DNA of 28,112 nucleotides from Amanita rubescens. Its lineage: Eukaryota; Basidiomycota; Agaricomycetes; Agaricales; Amanitaceae. The stretch spans positions 1-28,112 of the forward strand of contig WION01000621.1 in the NCBI GenBank assembly GCA_015039365.1, in the 5' to 3' direction. The notes beneath the pieces are model-generated. The model made no database searches and was not told the origin of the DNA. It saw only the letters and a list, made by a program, of their open reading frames with translations. Position 1 is the first letter of the stretch. Each line of letters begins with the position of its first letter. Shown here piece by piece: positions 1-12,200 of the stretch. Made by a program: the position numbers and the translations under genes.

Positions 1-442
1 ATCTTCGCTAGTTCATATGCGTGAATAGAAAAGGCGGTCATGAATACTTCTTGCAATGGGGCTGGGTCATGCATTGCTATCCGAACTGTGGAGTTACCAT
101 GTCCGAAGACGTGTTTGTACGTGAGGGGCCATGATGACGGAACCACTATATTGTCTATCTGGAAAATAGTTCACATATCAAAAAGCAATGATTGGCAAGG
201 CATACCTGATCGTCAGGTTCTGCCCAACATACAACTCTGTCGAAGGCGTTCTGCTGCAGTACCTTGACCTTGGAGGCAGGTTCTAGGCAGAGGCACAGTC
301 GCCGTACGTTTCTTTCTTGTGAAAGTGAATTCCACAAATTTCTACCAATCAGAATATTGTCTTGCAGGTCTTCGCTGTCTTTTGAGTTCAGTGCATATTT
401 CGAGATAACGAATGAATCGCGGTTATAGAAAAAGCTCATCAT
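1..442 (-). CDS. 5' part of an unidentified protein gene, runs off the left edge
   Basis: Two exons are visible, 442-206 and 158 to the window edge, joined by a 47-bp intron (205-159, GTATGC..CCAG) in phase 0. About 131 residues can be read, starting at the ATG at 442 (a second ATG lies at 439). A TGA lies in frame upstream at 457-455, which supports this start unless an earlier exon joins at the CAG near 452. The protein is globular, without a signal peptide or membrane segment. The stretch [18 protein letters not shown] faintly recalls the N-terminal half of PEX1/PEX6-type AAA peroxins, but that is an unverified impression and I do not assign a function. It is divergent from GAR1 with only 87 bp between the two start codons, so the promoters must overlap. 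Confidence 0.6.
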
Positions 443-529
443 ATTGGTCACTGGTCATCACAGTCACGCAGAAATAACCATCACAAGCAGTTTTCGTGGA
501 TCTCCCAAATTATTCCATACTTGCTAAGT

Positions 530-1254
530 ATGAGCCGCGGCGGATTTAGGATGCCTGCTCGAGGTACTACACGTACAGGGTGGGGCGGAGACAAGAGAGG
601 CCAACGTGTTACGGGTCCACCAGATCAGATTATTGGTGCGTTTCACGCGGACATTGAGTATCAATCGCATACCCAAAGTGTTTCAGAAATTGGAACGTTT
701 GTTCATGCTGTCGAGGACGAAATGTTCTGTTCTTCTGTTCTGACCGACAGGGTACCGCATTTCAATGCTCCTGTGTACCTACAAAATAAGTCAATGATTG
801 GTAAAGTCGACGAGATTCTCGGACCTATCAACGAAGTATACTTTTCAGTGAAAATGAACGACGGGATGGTTGCTAGCAGCTTTAAGAAAGGAGACACAGT
901 CTACATTGGGGGAGATAAACTCCTTCCCATTGAACGCTTTTTGCCCAAGCCCAAAAAAATCTTAGTTGGTAGGTCGAAAATCTCTGATGTTTAACATTTT
1001 TCTTATATTTCATGCCACTATAAAACAGGTGGAGTCGCTAGTATGGTCTCTTATTCGTCAGTTTAATAGGTGTTTAATTTTGATTAGAGCGAGGGCGCGG
1101 GACAAACAGCGCCCGTGGTGGAAGGGGTCAAGGAAGTAGGGGTGGCATGCGCGGTGGTAGAGGTTTCACAAGAGGTTTCCCGAGTGATCGGAGCCGGGGT
1201 TGGATGCGTGGCCGGGGAGGAACTCGTGGCAGAGGCGGCTTTCGGGGCGCATAG
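530..1254 (+). CDS. GAR1: H/ACA ribonucleoprotein subunit GAR1
   Basis: GAR1 is a nucleolar subunit of H/ACA snoRNPs, which guide rRNA pseudouridylation; it binds the Cbf5 synthase. Proposed exons are 530-968, 1029-1040 and 1088-1254, giving about 205 residues. The conserved core is clear: [20 protein letters not shown], then [15 protein letters not shown] and [20 protein letters not shown]. The last exon encodes an RGG tail ([27 protein letters not shown]) as in eukaryotic GAR1. A short N-terminal RGG-like patch ([12 protein letters not shown]) precedes the core. The start is the ATG at 530. The middle exon is only 12 nt; skipping it (intron 969-1087) also keeps frame, so the exact junction residues are uncertain. 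The stop lies 30 bp from the stop of the convergent MIS14 gene. Confidence 0.93.
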
Positions 1255-1284
1255 ACACCACCGACATGTGAATGGAACATTACT

Positions 1285-2077
1285 TCACAACTTGTGAGCC
1301 CTTATATCTGCTGCAGCAACCTTGGCTCTTTCGGCGCGGCGGCATTGTTCAGGTAGTAGCTACAGGCAGCACTATGAGTTTAGTTATGCCATCATCATCG
1401 GATTCTTACCTGATCGAGTTCATCGACCAGAGCGGCAAGTTCCTGGGTATAAGCCTCTGGCGTGAATGTCAGCTGCAGGAACAGTATGGTTTCAAATTAT
1501 TAAACCTTTGCACGTCCAATTATCAGATGCAACTAGCTCACGCATCTGCACGTCTGATGGAGTATGGTTCTCGAACACCTGGTGTTCTTCAATCATTTCT
1601 GCAAGCTCCATCGCAACCTCTTCTGGACGCTTTCTTCTTGTGTCGGCGATGCGTTTTAACCATTGCATTCGTGTATCTGCGAGGGACCATATGCGCCTGT
1701 CCAGCGCTTCATCAAATAGTTCTGTGTGCATGTCAGATCGCAGGAAATTCGTAGCATGGAGTTAATTGAGTGCATACCACATTGATTATCATCCAATTGT
1801 CCGTAAGGTTGTCCGTTGATACGCAAATTAGGTTGCGCAGTTGTCAAAGTCTGGTCAATGAACTTGTGGAAGGTAACTACAGGCGTTATGGGCAGAGAAG
1901 AAGAGGTAGTACCCGAAGTACGTGGGCGTGCAGTGAATTCCCCTCATTTGCAAGGCTGCTGGTGTTAATGTCTTCTTCGAAGCGTTGCAGTACAGTCTTT
2001 TTGTAGCCAGATTCTAAGCATTGCCAGTTTTGAGCATTCTCGATGGATATACGTGGTATATCCTCGCGAGTATCCAT
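1285..2077 (-). CDS. MIS14: Kinetochore protein of the Mis14/Nsl1 family (MIND/Mis12 complex)
   Basis: Nsl1/Mis14 is one of four subunits of the Mis12/MIND complex, which links inner centromere proteins to the Ndc80 complex. Five exons fit in frame: 2077-1922, 1862-1778, 1721-1579, 1472-1410 and 1359-1285, for 173 residues. Introns are 59, 56, 106 and 50 bp. The family signature is the block FIDQTLTTAQPNLRING followed after a short gap by ELFDEALDRRIWSLADTR and RIADTRRKRPEEV, then a C-terminal helical stretch LTFTPEAYTQELAALVDELD and LLPEQCRRAERAK. The first intron may use AAG (1863) or a CAG 12 nt further on; both keep frame. The 106-bp third intron is the least certain junction. The gene ends 30 bp from GAR1, and its start is 46 bp from the YJU2 stop. 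Confidence 0.8.
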
Positions 2078-2123
2078 GGTCAGATCAATACCTACAAATT
2101 ACATAAATACAACATGTTTCCGC

Positions 2124-3092
2124 TTATTTGCCCTTCCTCTTTACTTTGATGCCTAATACTGCTTTACTGTCCACCTTGGGCTTCTTAAATGACTGGCTAA
2201 CTTTCGCATCAATCAGTGCCCGGGCTGACTCGGGTAGGAGACTATGCAGTGGGGGCTCCTCTTCTTCTGCTTTGCGTTTCACTGTTACGAATACGGATGG
2301 GCTATCATTATCGGGAGTTGCAGTTGCCACTCGAGAGAAAACCTCTCTGACACGCTTTTCGTCTTCGTCTTCCAGCCTTTTCTGTTCGGCATTCTCCTCG
2401 CTCTCAATTTCCTCCTTACTTATACGGGCTATTAAGTCAATCGTTTGGCCGACGCGTTCGATTCTAGCATTCTTTGCGCGGATGTCCTGAAGCGCATCCA
2501 GTATATCCATTTCGCGCTTCGAGTCGATCGTGCGATTTTCAAGTACTTTCATTGGGTTGTTCTCCTCCTCTTCTAGTTTTGCCAACCTATCTTCCTCTTC
2601 GACAATTTTCTCTTCCCTCCAAGGTTCAAAATTCCTTGATGCTCCGTGCTCAGCTGCATAGTCGGTGTTTTTTGGATCAGTCTTGAAAGTGATTTCTGCT
2701 GAACACAAGGTACTGCGTATGGTCAATTTATTCCGTACGGCAGACGGGTGTATCCTCACCATTTGATGTAAAACCTGAAAATCTTAATTCCATAGTAATC
2801 TTCCCCCTCGACAGTCTCTTTTCTGGCATTAAATTTCTTGCCTTTATATATGTATTCCCCACATGTGTTGCATCTCCTAAAGAAAGTCGATCAACAAAGT
2901 CCTCAGGGAGCACAAGTAAGACGGACATTGAAAACGGTGCCATCAATCGAACAACTTGTTGAGAGTTTTTGGGCTGTTTTCGGCGAGGAATAAGGTCCGG
3001 ATCGAAATCAGGAGGGAAATATTTGTTGAGAACTGTAGAGTGTTCATATTGGCTATGCTAGAGGAGCATTGCATACCTTTGCGTTCAGACAT
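2124..3092 (-). CDS. YJU2: Splicing factor YJU2 (CWC16/CCDC94 family)
   Basis: YJU2 is a step-one spliceosome factor that joins with the Prp19 complex and promotes branching after Prp2 action. Four exons, 3092-3077, 3032-2927, 2876-2760 and 2712-2124, give 275 residues; introns are 44, 50 and 47 bp. The start [20 protein letters not shown] and the following IPRRKQPKN are near-universal in the family. Four zinc-binding cysteines are visible as CNTC (43-46) and CTLC (80-83), with [20 protein letters not shown] between them and [20 protein letters not shown] just after. The remainder is a long acidic and basic coiled region ([16 protein letters not shown]) ending in a lysine-rich nuclear tail. 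The first exon is only 16 nt, a common arrangement in this family. It is divergent from the DHX35-type helicase. Confidence 0.95.
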
Positions 3093-3184
3093 GGTGAACG
3101 AGAAGTGCTTGGTGAGTAAGAGTCACGACGTCACGCAACATTTAAGCCACACTGAGAATCAGATAGCCCTAGCCCTTTCGTTAT
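3093..3184. promoter_or_regulatory. Short bidirectional promoter region between YJU2 and DHX35-like gene
   Basis: Only 92 bp separate the two divergent start codons, so both promoters and 5' UTRs must lie here or overlap the first exons. It holds a GACGTCAC motif (about 3127-3134) that resembles half of a CRE/ATF site. I see no clear TATA box. Shared control of two RNA-processing genes is an inference from geometry. Confidence 0.5.
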
Positions 3185-5937
<2,753 letters not shown>

Positions 5938-7035
5938 CTTATGTATAATGTAGGTTACTTGAATTTGGCCATGTTGCTACAAAATAGCCCCAAAACAGTA
6001 CAGAATTCATAGTTTTGATTGGTGTCTGCTCTCAAGAATGAGCCTCTGATATAAGTGTAGTGCATAAGAGTTGAGGACATTGATGTTTAAGGCATCTTAT
6101 GTTTTTTTCCATACATCATGGGTCAGCTGGATGGACCAGCAGTGTCTACCAGTGCATCAGGTCAATCAAGGTTGCACACTATACTGTCTGACAGGTATGG
6201 CTGTATAATTAATGGTTGATGGGAATGGCTTGACTGTCCAATGTCCATAGTGTTTTGAGCAAGTAGGACTCTAACAGAAAGAATGAATAGGAAGATGTCC
6301 CCATGTTCAGTGTGCCAGGGTCAGCAGATGGGCATAGGAATGCCAATCCATCCTATAACAGAGGGTTGCAACTTGCAAGTGGTACTACTACTTGCTAGGC
6401 TCACTCTTTGCCCCATTCCAGAGACTTCCCAGGCCACCATCCAACACTGTTATGAATGAACTGTACTATATTGTAGATGACTCATTTGTACTAGTATTTC
6501 TGTATAGCCCCCCATTACTTTTTCTTGCTTGCTATGACTCATGTCAAACATTACCTATGATTCACTAGTACCAATATGTGACTCATATGGTATGAGGAGT
6601 CATACCATACATCAGGAACTATGCCAAAAAACTGATTCAAATTGTTGGTGTGTGATTGCATTTCAGACTTGTTGTTAGGAGGTGATCCAGACACAACCAC
6701 TAAGACACTCGAGATCGAACGCGAGAATGAGAAGTGAGACTAGATTGCGTCTATGGACGACAGAAACAATCGTAAGACTAAGGAATACATGGCATCAGGA
6801 AAATTCTGGTTTGGCTTATGCACTTTGGGGACTTAAAATGTCTTTCCTGCCTTAGTGATAAAAATGGCTAAGACCATCCTAAGACTCTAAGTGCATTAAG
6901 GTCATTGATTTTTACCTGATTTTTTCCAAGTCCAAGATAAGGCCATTGACAATGGTCATGTCTTATATAAGTCTAAGTGTCTTTGTCAAGTCAAAATAAG
7001 TCACTAAGCTTGGTGTGGGAAAGTGAGAAAAATGC
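5938..7035. other. Gene-free AT-rich stretch
   Basis: No reading frame of useful length or recognisable product on either strand. Near 6700-6790 there is a short less AT-rich island that could be a remnant of something older. From about 6830 to 7020 the sequence becomes rich in TAAGTC and AAGTC words like those at 10500-11010. The sequence starts directly after the helicase stop and looks like eroded transposon DNA. Confidence 0.5.
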
Positions 7036-7250
7036 GAATACCTCATTAACTAAGCCATTTTTGCAGCACTTTACACTCAGCCACGCTTCCTAGTGGATTC
7101 CTACTATTCCTAGGACTTTCCTAGGATGTTCCTAGGATTCCTAGTGATTTTTGAAATATTTCCTCGGAATGGCATTGGAACCCACTCTGGTCCCACACCA
7201 TTCCTAGCCATTCCTAGACCATTCCTAGCCCATTCCTAGTTAACCACATT
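7036..7250. repeat. CCTAGG/ATTCCTAG-rich interspersed repeat block
   Basis: Many degenerate copies of ATTCCTAG and CCTAGGA occur within about 200 bp (7089-7240). Similar blocks occur at 10095-10300 and, weakly, at 27823-27860. The flank GCACTTTACACTCAGCCAC (about 7075-7093) is related, in inverted orientation, to 10311-10343. This suggests a family of non-autonomous DNA elements; no coding capacity is seen. Confidence 0.5.
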
Positions 7251-7282
7251 ATTGTAGAAAAGTAATCTATTACTTTCCCAAG

Positions 7283-7600
7283 CACTGTGAGGGGATGTGA
7301 CATGTGACATACCATGACAAACATGATATGGGTGTCATTTGAAGGCATTTTTTAACCTCTATGTATATATGGTGACACTACAGGATGTGACAGGGTCACA
7401 CATGATATGGGTATCGTTTGAAAGCATTCTTTGACCACCATGAGCACATGGTCACATTACAGGGTGTGACAGGGTCAGGGTCAGATCACACATGATATGG
7501 ATATCATTTAAACACATTTTTTGGGCACAGGGATAGTGACAGGGTCATTTTACACATGATGGGTATCATTTGATAGCATTTTTTGACCACAACCTTTTAC
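7283..7600. repeat. Diverged tandem array with ACATGATATGGGTATCATTT core
   Basis: Near-copies of the core start at 7321, 7400, 7490 and 7554, so the spacing is 64-90 bp. Each is followed by a GCATTTTTTGACCAC-like stretch and GTGACAGGGTCA. An isolated fifth core lies at 8061. The copies differ by substitutions and small indels, so the array is old. It is not coding. Confidence 0.65.
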
Positions 7601-9000
7601 AACACTTTATGCCTTCCCCTCTGTCACTCTATGACCTATTGACACTTTGGACTAGTTTACTTTTTATTTTACTCATTGATATTTGTAAGCATTTGGACAT
7701 ACTCATTTTCACTTATCTTGCCTTTTACTATGACATGTTACTTGTTAGTTTTCACATGCCCACCTTAAGTTTATCACATGCATCACACCATTATCACATG
7801 TAACTGTACTCCTAGATGTATTTAAGTCCTCTATTCTAATATGTGGACAGGCTAGTTTTAACTGTCAATCAGTTAGATCTCAACTCTGAGTTTGTCCTTG
7901 TACAAGGGTCTAGTCAGAGATCTTACACTGGTATACTAGGAGTTTAGCATCCCCTTGAAGGTCTCTGCTCTCATTGCCCTGAAGTTAATGATTCTCAATA
8001 CCATTAACTTAGTGTAACAGTGATAGTATGTATGTGTGGCAGGTCAATGTTACACTGTACACATGATATGGGTATCATTTGGGAAGCAACTTTCAAGCAT
8101 AATCAAATAGCATGCAACAGAGCCACCACATGCATGATCTCAGATTGAAAATGTGACATGATTGTTATGCACAGTGTGGATCTTGCTCAGCTTCATTTTC
8201 CCAGCAGATACAGAGGACTTGTTTACAACTTGAGTGTATGACTTGAAAATGTGACATGCCTTATCTGGCATCATTTTTACCACATTCCAGGGTCTGCAAT
8301 GGTCATTTGGTGGTGTGTGAGCTGTGTTGTTTCAACTTGTGTGATTCAGAATATGAACAAATAAAGTCAATACCAAACTGAGCCATAGGATATTTTAACT
8401 GCAAACACTGTTTCAGATGTAAATCTTTTGACCTTGAATTTACAAAGTTTGAAAATCATTGGTGGGAAGTGCTATGGTAATGGACTTCCACATTATCCAT
8501 TGCTGATTAGTTGGACAGCCTGCATACTTTTTTGATTTTTTGATTATTTGGTGATATGTACATGGTTAGTTGTTAGCATCATATTGACAGTTGGTCACAG
8601 TTCAAAGCTGTGGCTGACATGGTAATTACATGGGCATCTTAACAGACTTGAAAGTTATCTGTAGAGAGTTGACTTGATGTAGAGAACTTTGTAGTACAGC
8701 AGTACATATAATACTCCAACACAAAACCCTAAGTTTGACTTGATGTGTTCATTCAATATTGCTCAAGCCTTACCTGACAATGTTATCCATACTATTCTTA
8801 GAGCCTATCTCATCTCTCATCACTGTCATGATGATTCAAGTTGTTGCTCAACCATTCATAGAATGACTAAGGACAATCTTGACTAGACTTGGGTTAAGCT
8901 TGAGAGTAATATCAAACAAGAGTTTGATGCAACTTAGTAGATTGAACAGCTACTAAGTTCAACTTAAGGTTGAACTCTATTCTAGACTTTTGCTGCGTTA
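7601..9000. other. Gene-free stretch
   Basis: AT-rich sequence with no convincing open reading frame, splice structure or RNA gene. Short ORFs (for example 7570-7803) are low in complexity and read like chance. TTGACTTGATG-type words recur (about 8670 and 8735), and a GTTGAAC/GTTCAAC motif near 8958 resembles one at about 11600. Confidence 0.4.
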
Positions 9001-9560
9001 GCTGATATTGAGGTATAGGGGTGTACTGAAGAAGTAGGAGGGTAGTGTACTGAGGGTGGAGCGGGAGGTGGTGAGATGGTTTTTGAGACACCAGTGTAGT
9101 TGAAGGTGGTCATGGTGCCAGATGATGGGTTAGGCATAATGAAGTGGATGGAAGCTCCGGAGAATGTATTAAAGTGAGGGAAAGAAGGTGGTGGATATGT
9201 GAGGGTGATACATGATAGATGATATCAATGATACATATGCTAAGTATGGTGAGTGTGTTGAGGCATAGGGAGCATGTCAAGGTGGATGGAAGCTACACAG
9301 CATATTCTAGTGGAAGGAAGGAGAGGGTGGCATCTTGAGTGTGGCAATGAGGAGATTGAACTTGAGATGGCTGTTGAGAGGTGTGATTGACATTGATGAA
9401 TGACAGTGGTAGAGAGAGATCAATGGAAGGGGAGAGAGGCATGGAAGGGGTGGTTGAAGGATGAAAGGATATTGAAGGACATAGTGAGTGCAATGGAGAG
9501 GTGATGAGAGTGTTACTGATGTAGTTAAGGCAAGGCAGAGCCTGTAACAGTAGGTCACTG
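9001..9560. repeat. Purine-rich (G/A) strand-asymmetric segment
   Basis: The plus strand is dominated by GA, GGT and GTG words (for example GGAGAGAGGCATGGAAGGGG). The minus-strand frames are proline/serine/leucine rich only because of this bias. I treat it as low-complexity DNA rather than a gene. It could be a worn minisatellite or a decayed exon of a transposon. Confidence 0.4.
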
Positions 9561-9867
9561 AAGTTAGAACAATCTTGACTAAATCAATCCAGCTTGACTT
9601 GTTTCACACTTATTTGCACTTTGGCTCAGTTTGACATCATGTTACTTATATCAGGTTGATCACATGAATTTTCTGCATCTTTTAAGATTTTTTGCAGATT
9701 TTTCAATTTTCTCACATGAATTGTCTGAAAATGTATTTTGCAAATATCTCATGTTTGACTTTGTTTGGTATTGTTATTCTTGTACATTCTGAATCATACA
9801 AGCTAGGGGCATCTTTTATGTCACAGTCACATGTCACACATGTGGTCACAAATACCATCAAAAGGAA

Positions 9868-9980
9868 TTCAATTATCTTATCTTATCTTATCTAGGCCAT
9901 CATATTACCTAAGCTACCTATCTACCTGTGAGAATGTACTGACCACTATCTATGTATCTATCTAATCTTATCTTATCACC
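9868..9980. repeat. CTTAT / CTATCTAT microsatellite-like stretch
   Basis: Runs of TTATC (ATCTTATCTTATCTTATCTA, about 9875-9894) and of CTATCTATGTATCTATCTAA (about 9945-9966) make a short imperfect pentamer/tetramer repeat. No gene overlaps it. Confidence 0.6.
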
Positions 9981-9984
9981 CAGT

Positions 9985-10006
9985 CCCCCCCAGGCAAGTG
10001 GGGGGG
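9985..10006. repeat. C7-N8-G7 perfect hairpin
   Basis: Seven C residues (9985-9991), an 8-nt spacer AGGCAAGT, then seven G residues (10000-10006) form a perfect inverted repeat just outside one of the two TATA-containing modules. Function unknown. Confidence 0.6.
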
Positions 10007-10019
10007 AGGCAAGGATATG

Positions 10020-10475
10020 TGCTAGATGCCCCCTCCTTATATACCTGTGGGCCTGCGCACAGACCATCTGGTCATGTCACATGACCACAACAAGGAATGA
10101 ACAAGGAATGATTCCTAGTCCTAGTTCATTCCTAGTGACCATATTCCTAGGAACCTCCTAGATTCCTAGCAAAATGACTAGGAATGGATTAGGAATGGAT
10201 TAGGAATGGTCTAGGAATCTTACAGCCAATTCACACTGTAAAAAACATGTTTTGTCTAGCTAGGAATCTAGGAATGATTCCTAGGAATGGTGGGACATTC
10301 CGCGCGGAATCAGTGGCTAAGCGTAAAGTACTCCATTTTTGGCAATTCTGATTTTAGATTTGGGTTTTTCGACATCAAGAGCACCACTTTGATGTCACGT
10401 GATTATTACGTAATACGTTCCCACGGTCAATATGGTCCGTGCGTATGACCAAGGTATATAAAGGAGGGCCTCTAG
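10020..10475. repeat. Pair of inverted TATA-containing modules around a CCTAGG core
   Basis: The minus strand of about 10021-10090 and the plus strand of about 10385-10475 share the same order of words: a CACGTG/CATGTG-like motif, ATGGTC(T/C)GTGCG, then AGGTATATA(A)AGGAGGG and a CTCTAG/CATCTAG motif. The TATA boxes are at 10038-10044 (minus) and 10455-10462 (plus) and face outward. Between them, 10095-10300 is dense in CCTAGGAATG words. It resembles the promoter-bearing ends of a foldback or MITE-type element. No ORF follows either TATA box, so promoter activity is only inferred. Confidence 0.45.
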
Positions 10476-10499
10476 ACCCCCTCCCATGCCCCAGGTGCC

Positions 10500-11010
10500 C
10501 AGGGACTTCTCATAAGGCATCAGTTAAGTTGTACTAAGTCAAGCTAGAAAGTAATTAAGTCAAAAGAGTAATAAGTTACTAAATAAGTAGTAATAAGTGT
10601 AAAAGTACTTAAAAATCAATGCCACTTTTTTTGACCTTATTTTTGGCCACTTAAGACAAGATAAGGATCATAAGACCATCACCTACCAAAAAAGTGCTTG
10701 TAAGTCGAGCACCTGCAAAATAAGTCGCAGAAAGTGCTTGTAAGTCATGCACCTGCAAAATAAGTTGCAGAAAGTGCAAATAAGCGGTAGAAAGTGCAAA
10801 ATAAGTGGCAGAAAGTGCTTGTAAGCCAAGCACCTGTAAGTGGTGCCAGTAGGCTGGGTTTGGCTTCCAAAAGTCCCCAAAAATAAGTCAATTAAGTCAG
10901 CTTTTTTATTTTAAGGCTCTCAAAAGAGGGGGGGTGCCTTATTTTACTTATATAAGTCAAAAATAAGTCCACAATTTGGTAACTTAAAAATTACTTATTT
11001 GTCTTATTTA
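10500..11010. repeat. AAGTC/TAAGT-rich block with a short tandem array
   Basis: The stretch is dominated by AAGTC, TAAGT and AATAAGT words. Within it, 10690-10832 is an imperfect tandem array built on CACCTGCAAAATAAGT and GCAGAAAGTGCTTGTAAGTC; two units at 10711-10770 are nearly identical, and the later units are shortened. GTGCTTGTAAGTCGAGCAC within the array is partly self-complementary. Noncoding. Confidence 0.55.
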
Positions 11011-11091
11011 AGTCAATAAGTCCTGATAAGGCAACCCAGAATTCTCCTGATCAGTGGATAGGTCTCGGTATATATACTCTGACTCGTTATC

Positions 11092-11131
11092 CCCACGCTG
11101 TCATTCCGTGGAATCCTTAGGTAAGCGTGGG
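11092..11131. repeat. Hairpin downstream of a TATA box
   Basis: CCCACGCT (11092-11099) pairs with AGCGTGGG (11124-11131), and a small palindrome ATTCCGTGGAAT (11103-11114) lies in the loop. A TATA-like GGTATATATACTCTGACTCG lies about 20 bp upstream. This may be a promoter and leader of a lost element. Confidence 0.4.
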
Positions 11132-11194
11132 AACATCTCGTAAATAAAAGAAAATGAAATGAAAAGAAATAACAATGAAATATCGGTCGTTACA

Positions 11195-11390
11195 CTTGTT
11201 GTCTGGTTGTCTGATTGCTTGACTAGTGCTGGAACACTGGTTGTCTGGTTGTCTCATTGTCTGACAGCATCTGATGTGTCTGACCAACACTGAGATATCT
11301 GTCTGATTGTCTGACAACAATCAGATGTCATCAGTTAAAATCAGACACCATCAGATTCTCTCAGACAACCAGACAGCCAGGCAACCAGTG
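11195..11390. repeat. Foldback of GTCTGGTTGTCTGATTG-like repeats
   Basis: The arms 11235-11276 and 11349-11390 are inverted copies that match at 36 of 42 positions by my hand alignment. Short direct repeats of TTGTCTG and ATCAGA fill the arms and centre (for example CTGATTGTCTGACAACAATC). The whole could fold into a stem of about 155 nt. No coding capacity. Confidence 0.6.
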
Positions 11391-11769
11391 TTTGTTATGA
11401 ACTTGTTAATCTCAACCTAAGTTGCATTCAACTTGCAACAGCAACCTAAATCATGATTACAAGTTTAAGTCAAACATTGATGAGATACAAGTTCAATATT
11501 AAGTTAAGTCGTTGACTTAATATCTGAGGACAATTGTGGTTGATGAGTTAAGAGTAAGGTTATATTGCCAGATGACAATAGTAAACAGCTAAGTCGAACT
11601 TAGGGTTCAACTCTAGAATACATGCGGTACTTATACTAGCAAGTACAATGAGACATACTAATTAATGTATAAAGGTAAGTATGAAAGTAAGTATAAAGAC
11701 GTGTCATATGTGGAACAAGGAATGGTATAAGTAAGTAAATGAGCTTGTCCATATGAATTGAGCATAAGG

Positions 11770-12187
11770 TGTTGGATTATGCCGGTTATCGCTGGCAATC
11801 ACAGAGTGAGTGGTTTGCCATACTATGAGCATTTGGCGCTTGGGCGCATACATGGGAAAGTCGGATTGATCTGACTTTCCATATTTGGTTATGCTTCCCG
11901 GTGGAAATTAACTGTATAGTTAATTTCCCGTTGACATCGTGGCTTACTCATATAGACACATACCTCAGTTGTTTGCGTACACAACTGAGCTCGTTACTAC
12001 TTCTACAGGTTAGCTAGTACAAATATAGTCGTTTGCGTACACGACTGAGCTCGTTACTACTTCTACAGGTTAGCTAGTACAAATATAGTCGTTTGCGTAC
12101 ACGACTGAGCTCGTTACTACTTCTACAGGTTAGCTAGTACAAATATAGTCGTTTGCGTACACGACTGAGCTCGTTACTACTTCTACA
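11770..12187 (+). mobile_element. 5' LTR of the outer copia-like element A
   Basis: The segment starts TGTTGGATTATG and ends CTACA directly before a copia-type primer binding site, giving 418 bp with TG..CA ends. It carries two strong hairpins: GAAAGTC..GACTTTC (11857-11880) and GGAAATTAACT-GTAT-AGTTAATTTCC (about 11903-11928). Its last 220 bp are a 60-bp tandem array. I find no matching 3' LTR in the window, so the 5' boundary rests on the TGTTGG start alone and is less certain than the 3' end. Confidence 0.5.
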
Positions 12188-12191
12188 GGTT
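11971..12191 (+). repeat. 60-bp tandem repeat, 3.7 copies, across the LTR/primer-site junction
   Basis: Units run 11971-12030, 12031-12090, 12091-12150 and a partial 12151-12191. Copies 2 and 3 are identical, and copy 1 differs at one base. Each unit holds GTTTGCGTACAC, GAGCTCGTTACTAC and TTCTACAGGTTA; the last spans the LTR end plus the first bases of the primer site. Each unit also completes a hairpin around loop TTGCGTAC. Recent slippage or unequal exchange is the likely origin. Confidence 0.9.
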
Positions 12192-12200
12192 ATGGGCCCC
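12188..12200 (+). promoter_or_regulatory. Primer binding site of element A (half-tRNA iMet type)
   Basis: GGTTATGGGCCCC follows the LTR directly. The Drosophila copia primer site begins with the same GGTTATGGGCCC and pairs with a 5' half of initiator methionine tRNA, cut in the anticodon loop. The same 15 nt (with GC after it) follow the 5' LTR of element B at 14808. Confidence 0.7.

Noticed and set aside
1272..1765. Plus-strand ORFs of 99-160 codons
   Set aside because: They lie antisense to the MIS14 exons and show no protein-like pattern.
7570..7803. 77-codon plus ORF
   Set aside because: Composition is F/L/H-rich from AT bias; no splice context or homology pattern.
9293..9558. Minus-strand proline/serine/leucine-rich ORFs
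   Set aside because: They arise from a purine-rich plus strand; two overlapping frames look alike in composition, which points to low complexity.
10651..10880. Minus ORFs with repeated peptide LSATYFA
   Set aside because: They translate the AAGTC/GCAGAAAGTGC tandem repeat and overlap in two frames.
11971..12191. CRISPR-like array
   Set aside because: Units are contiguous 60-bp tandem copies without unique spacers, in a eukaryotic retroelement.
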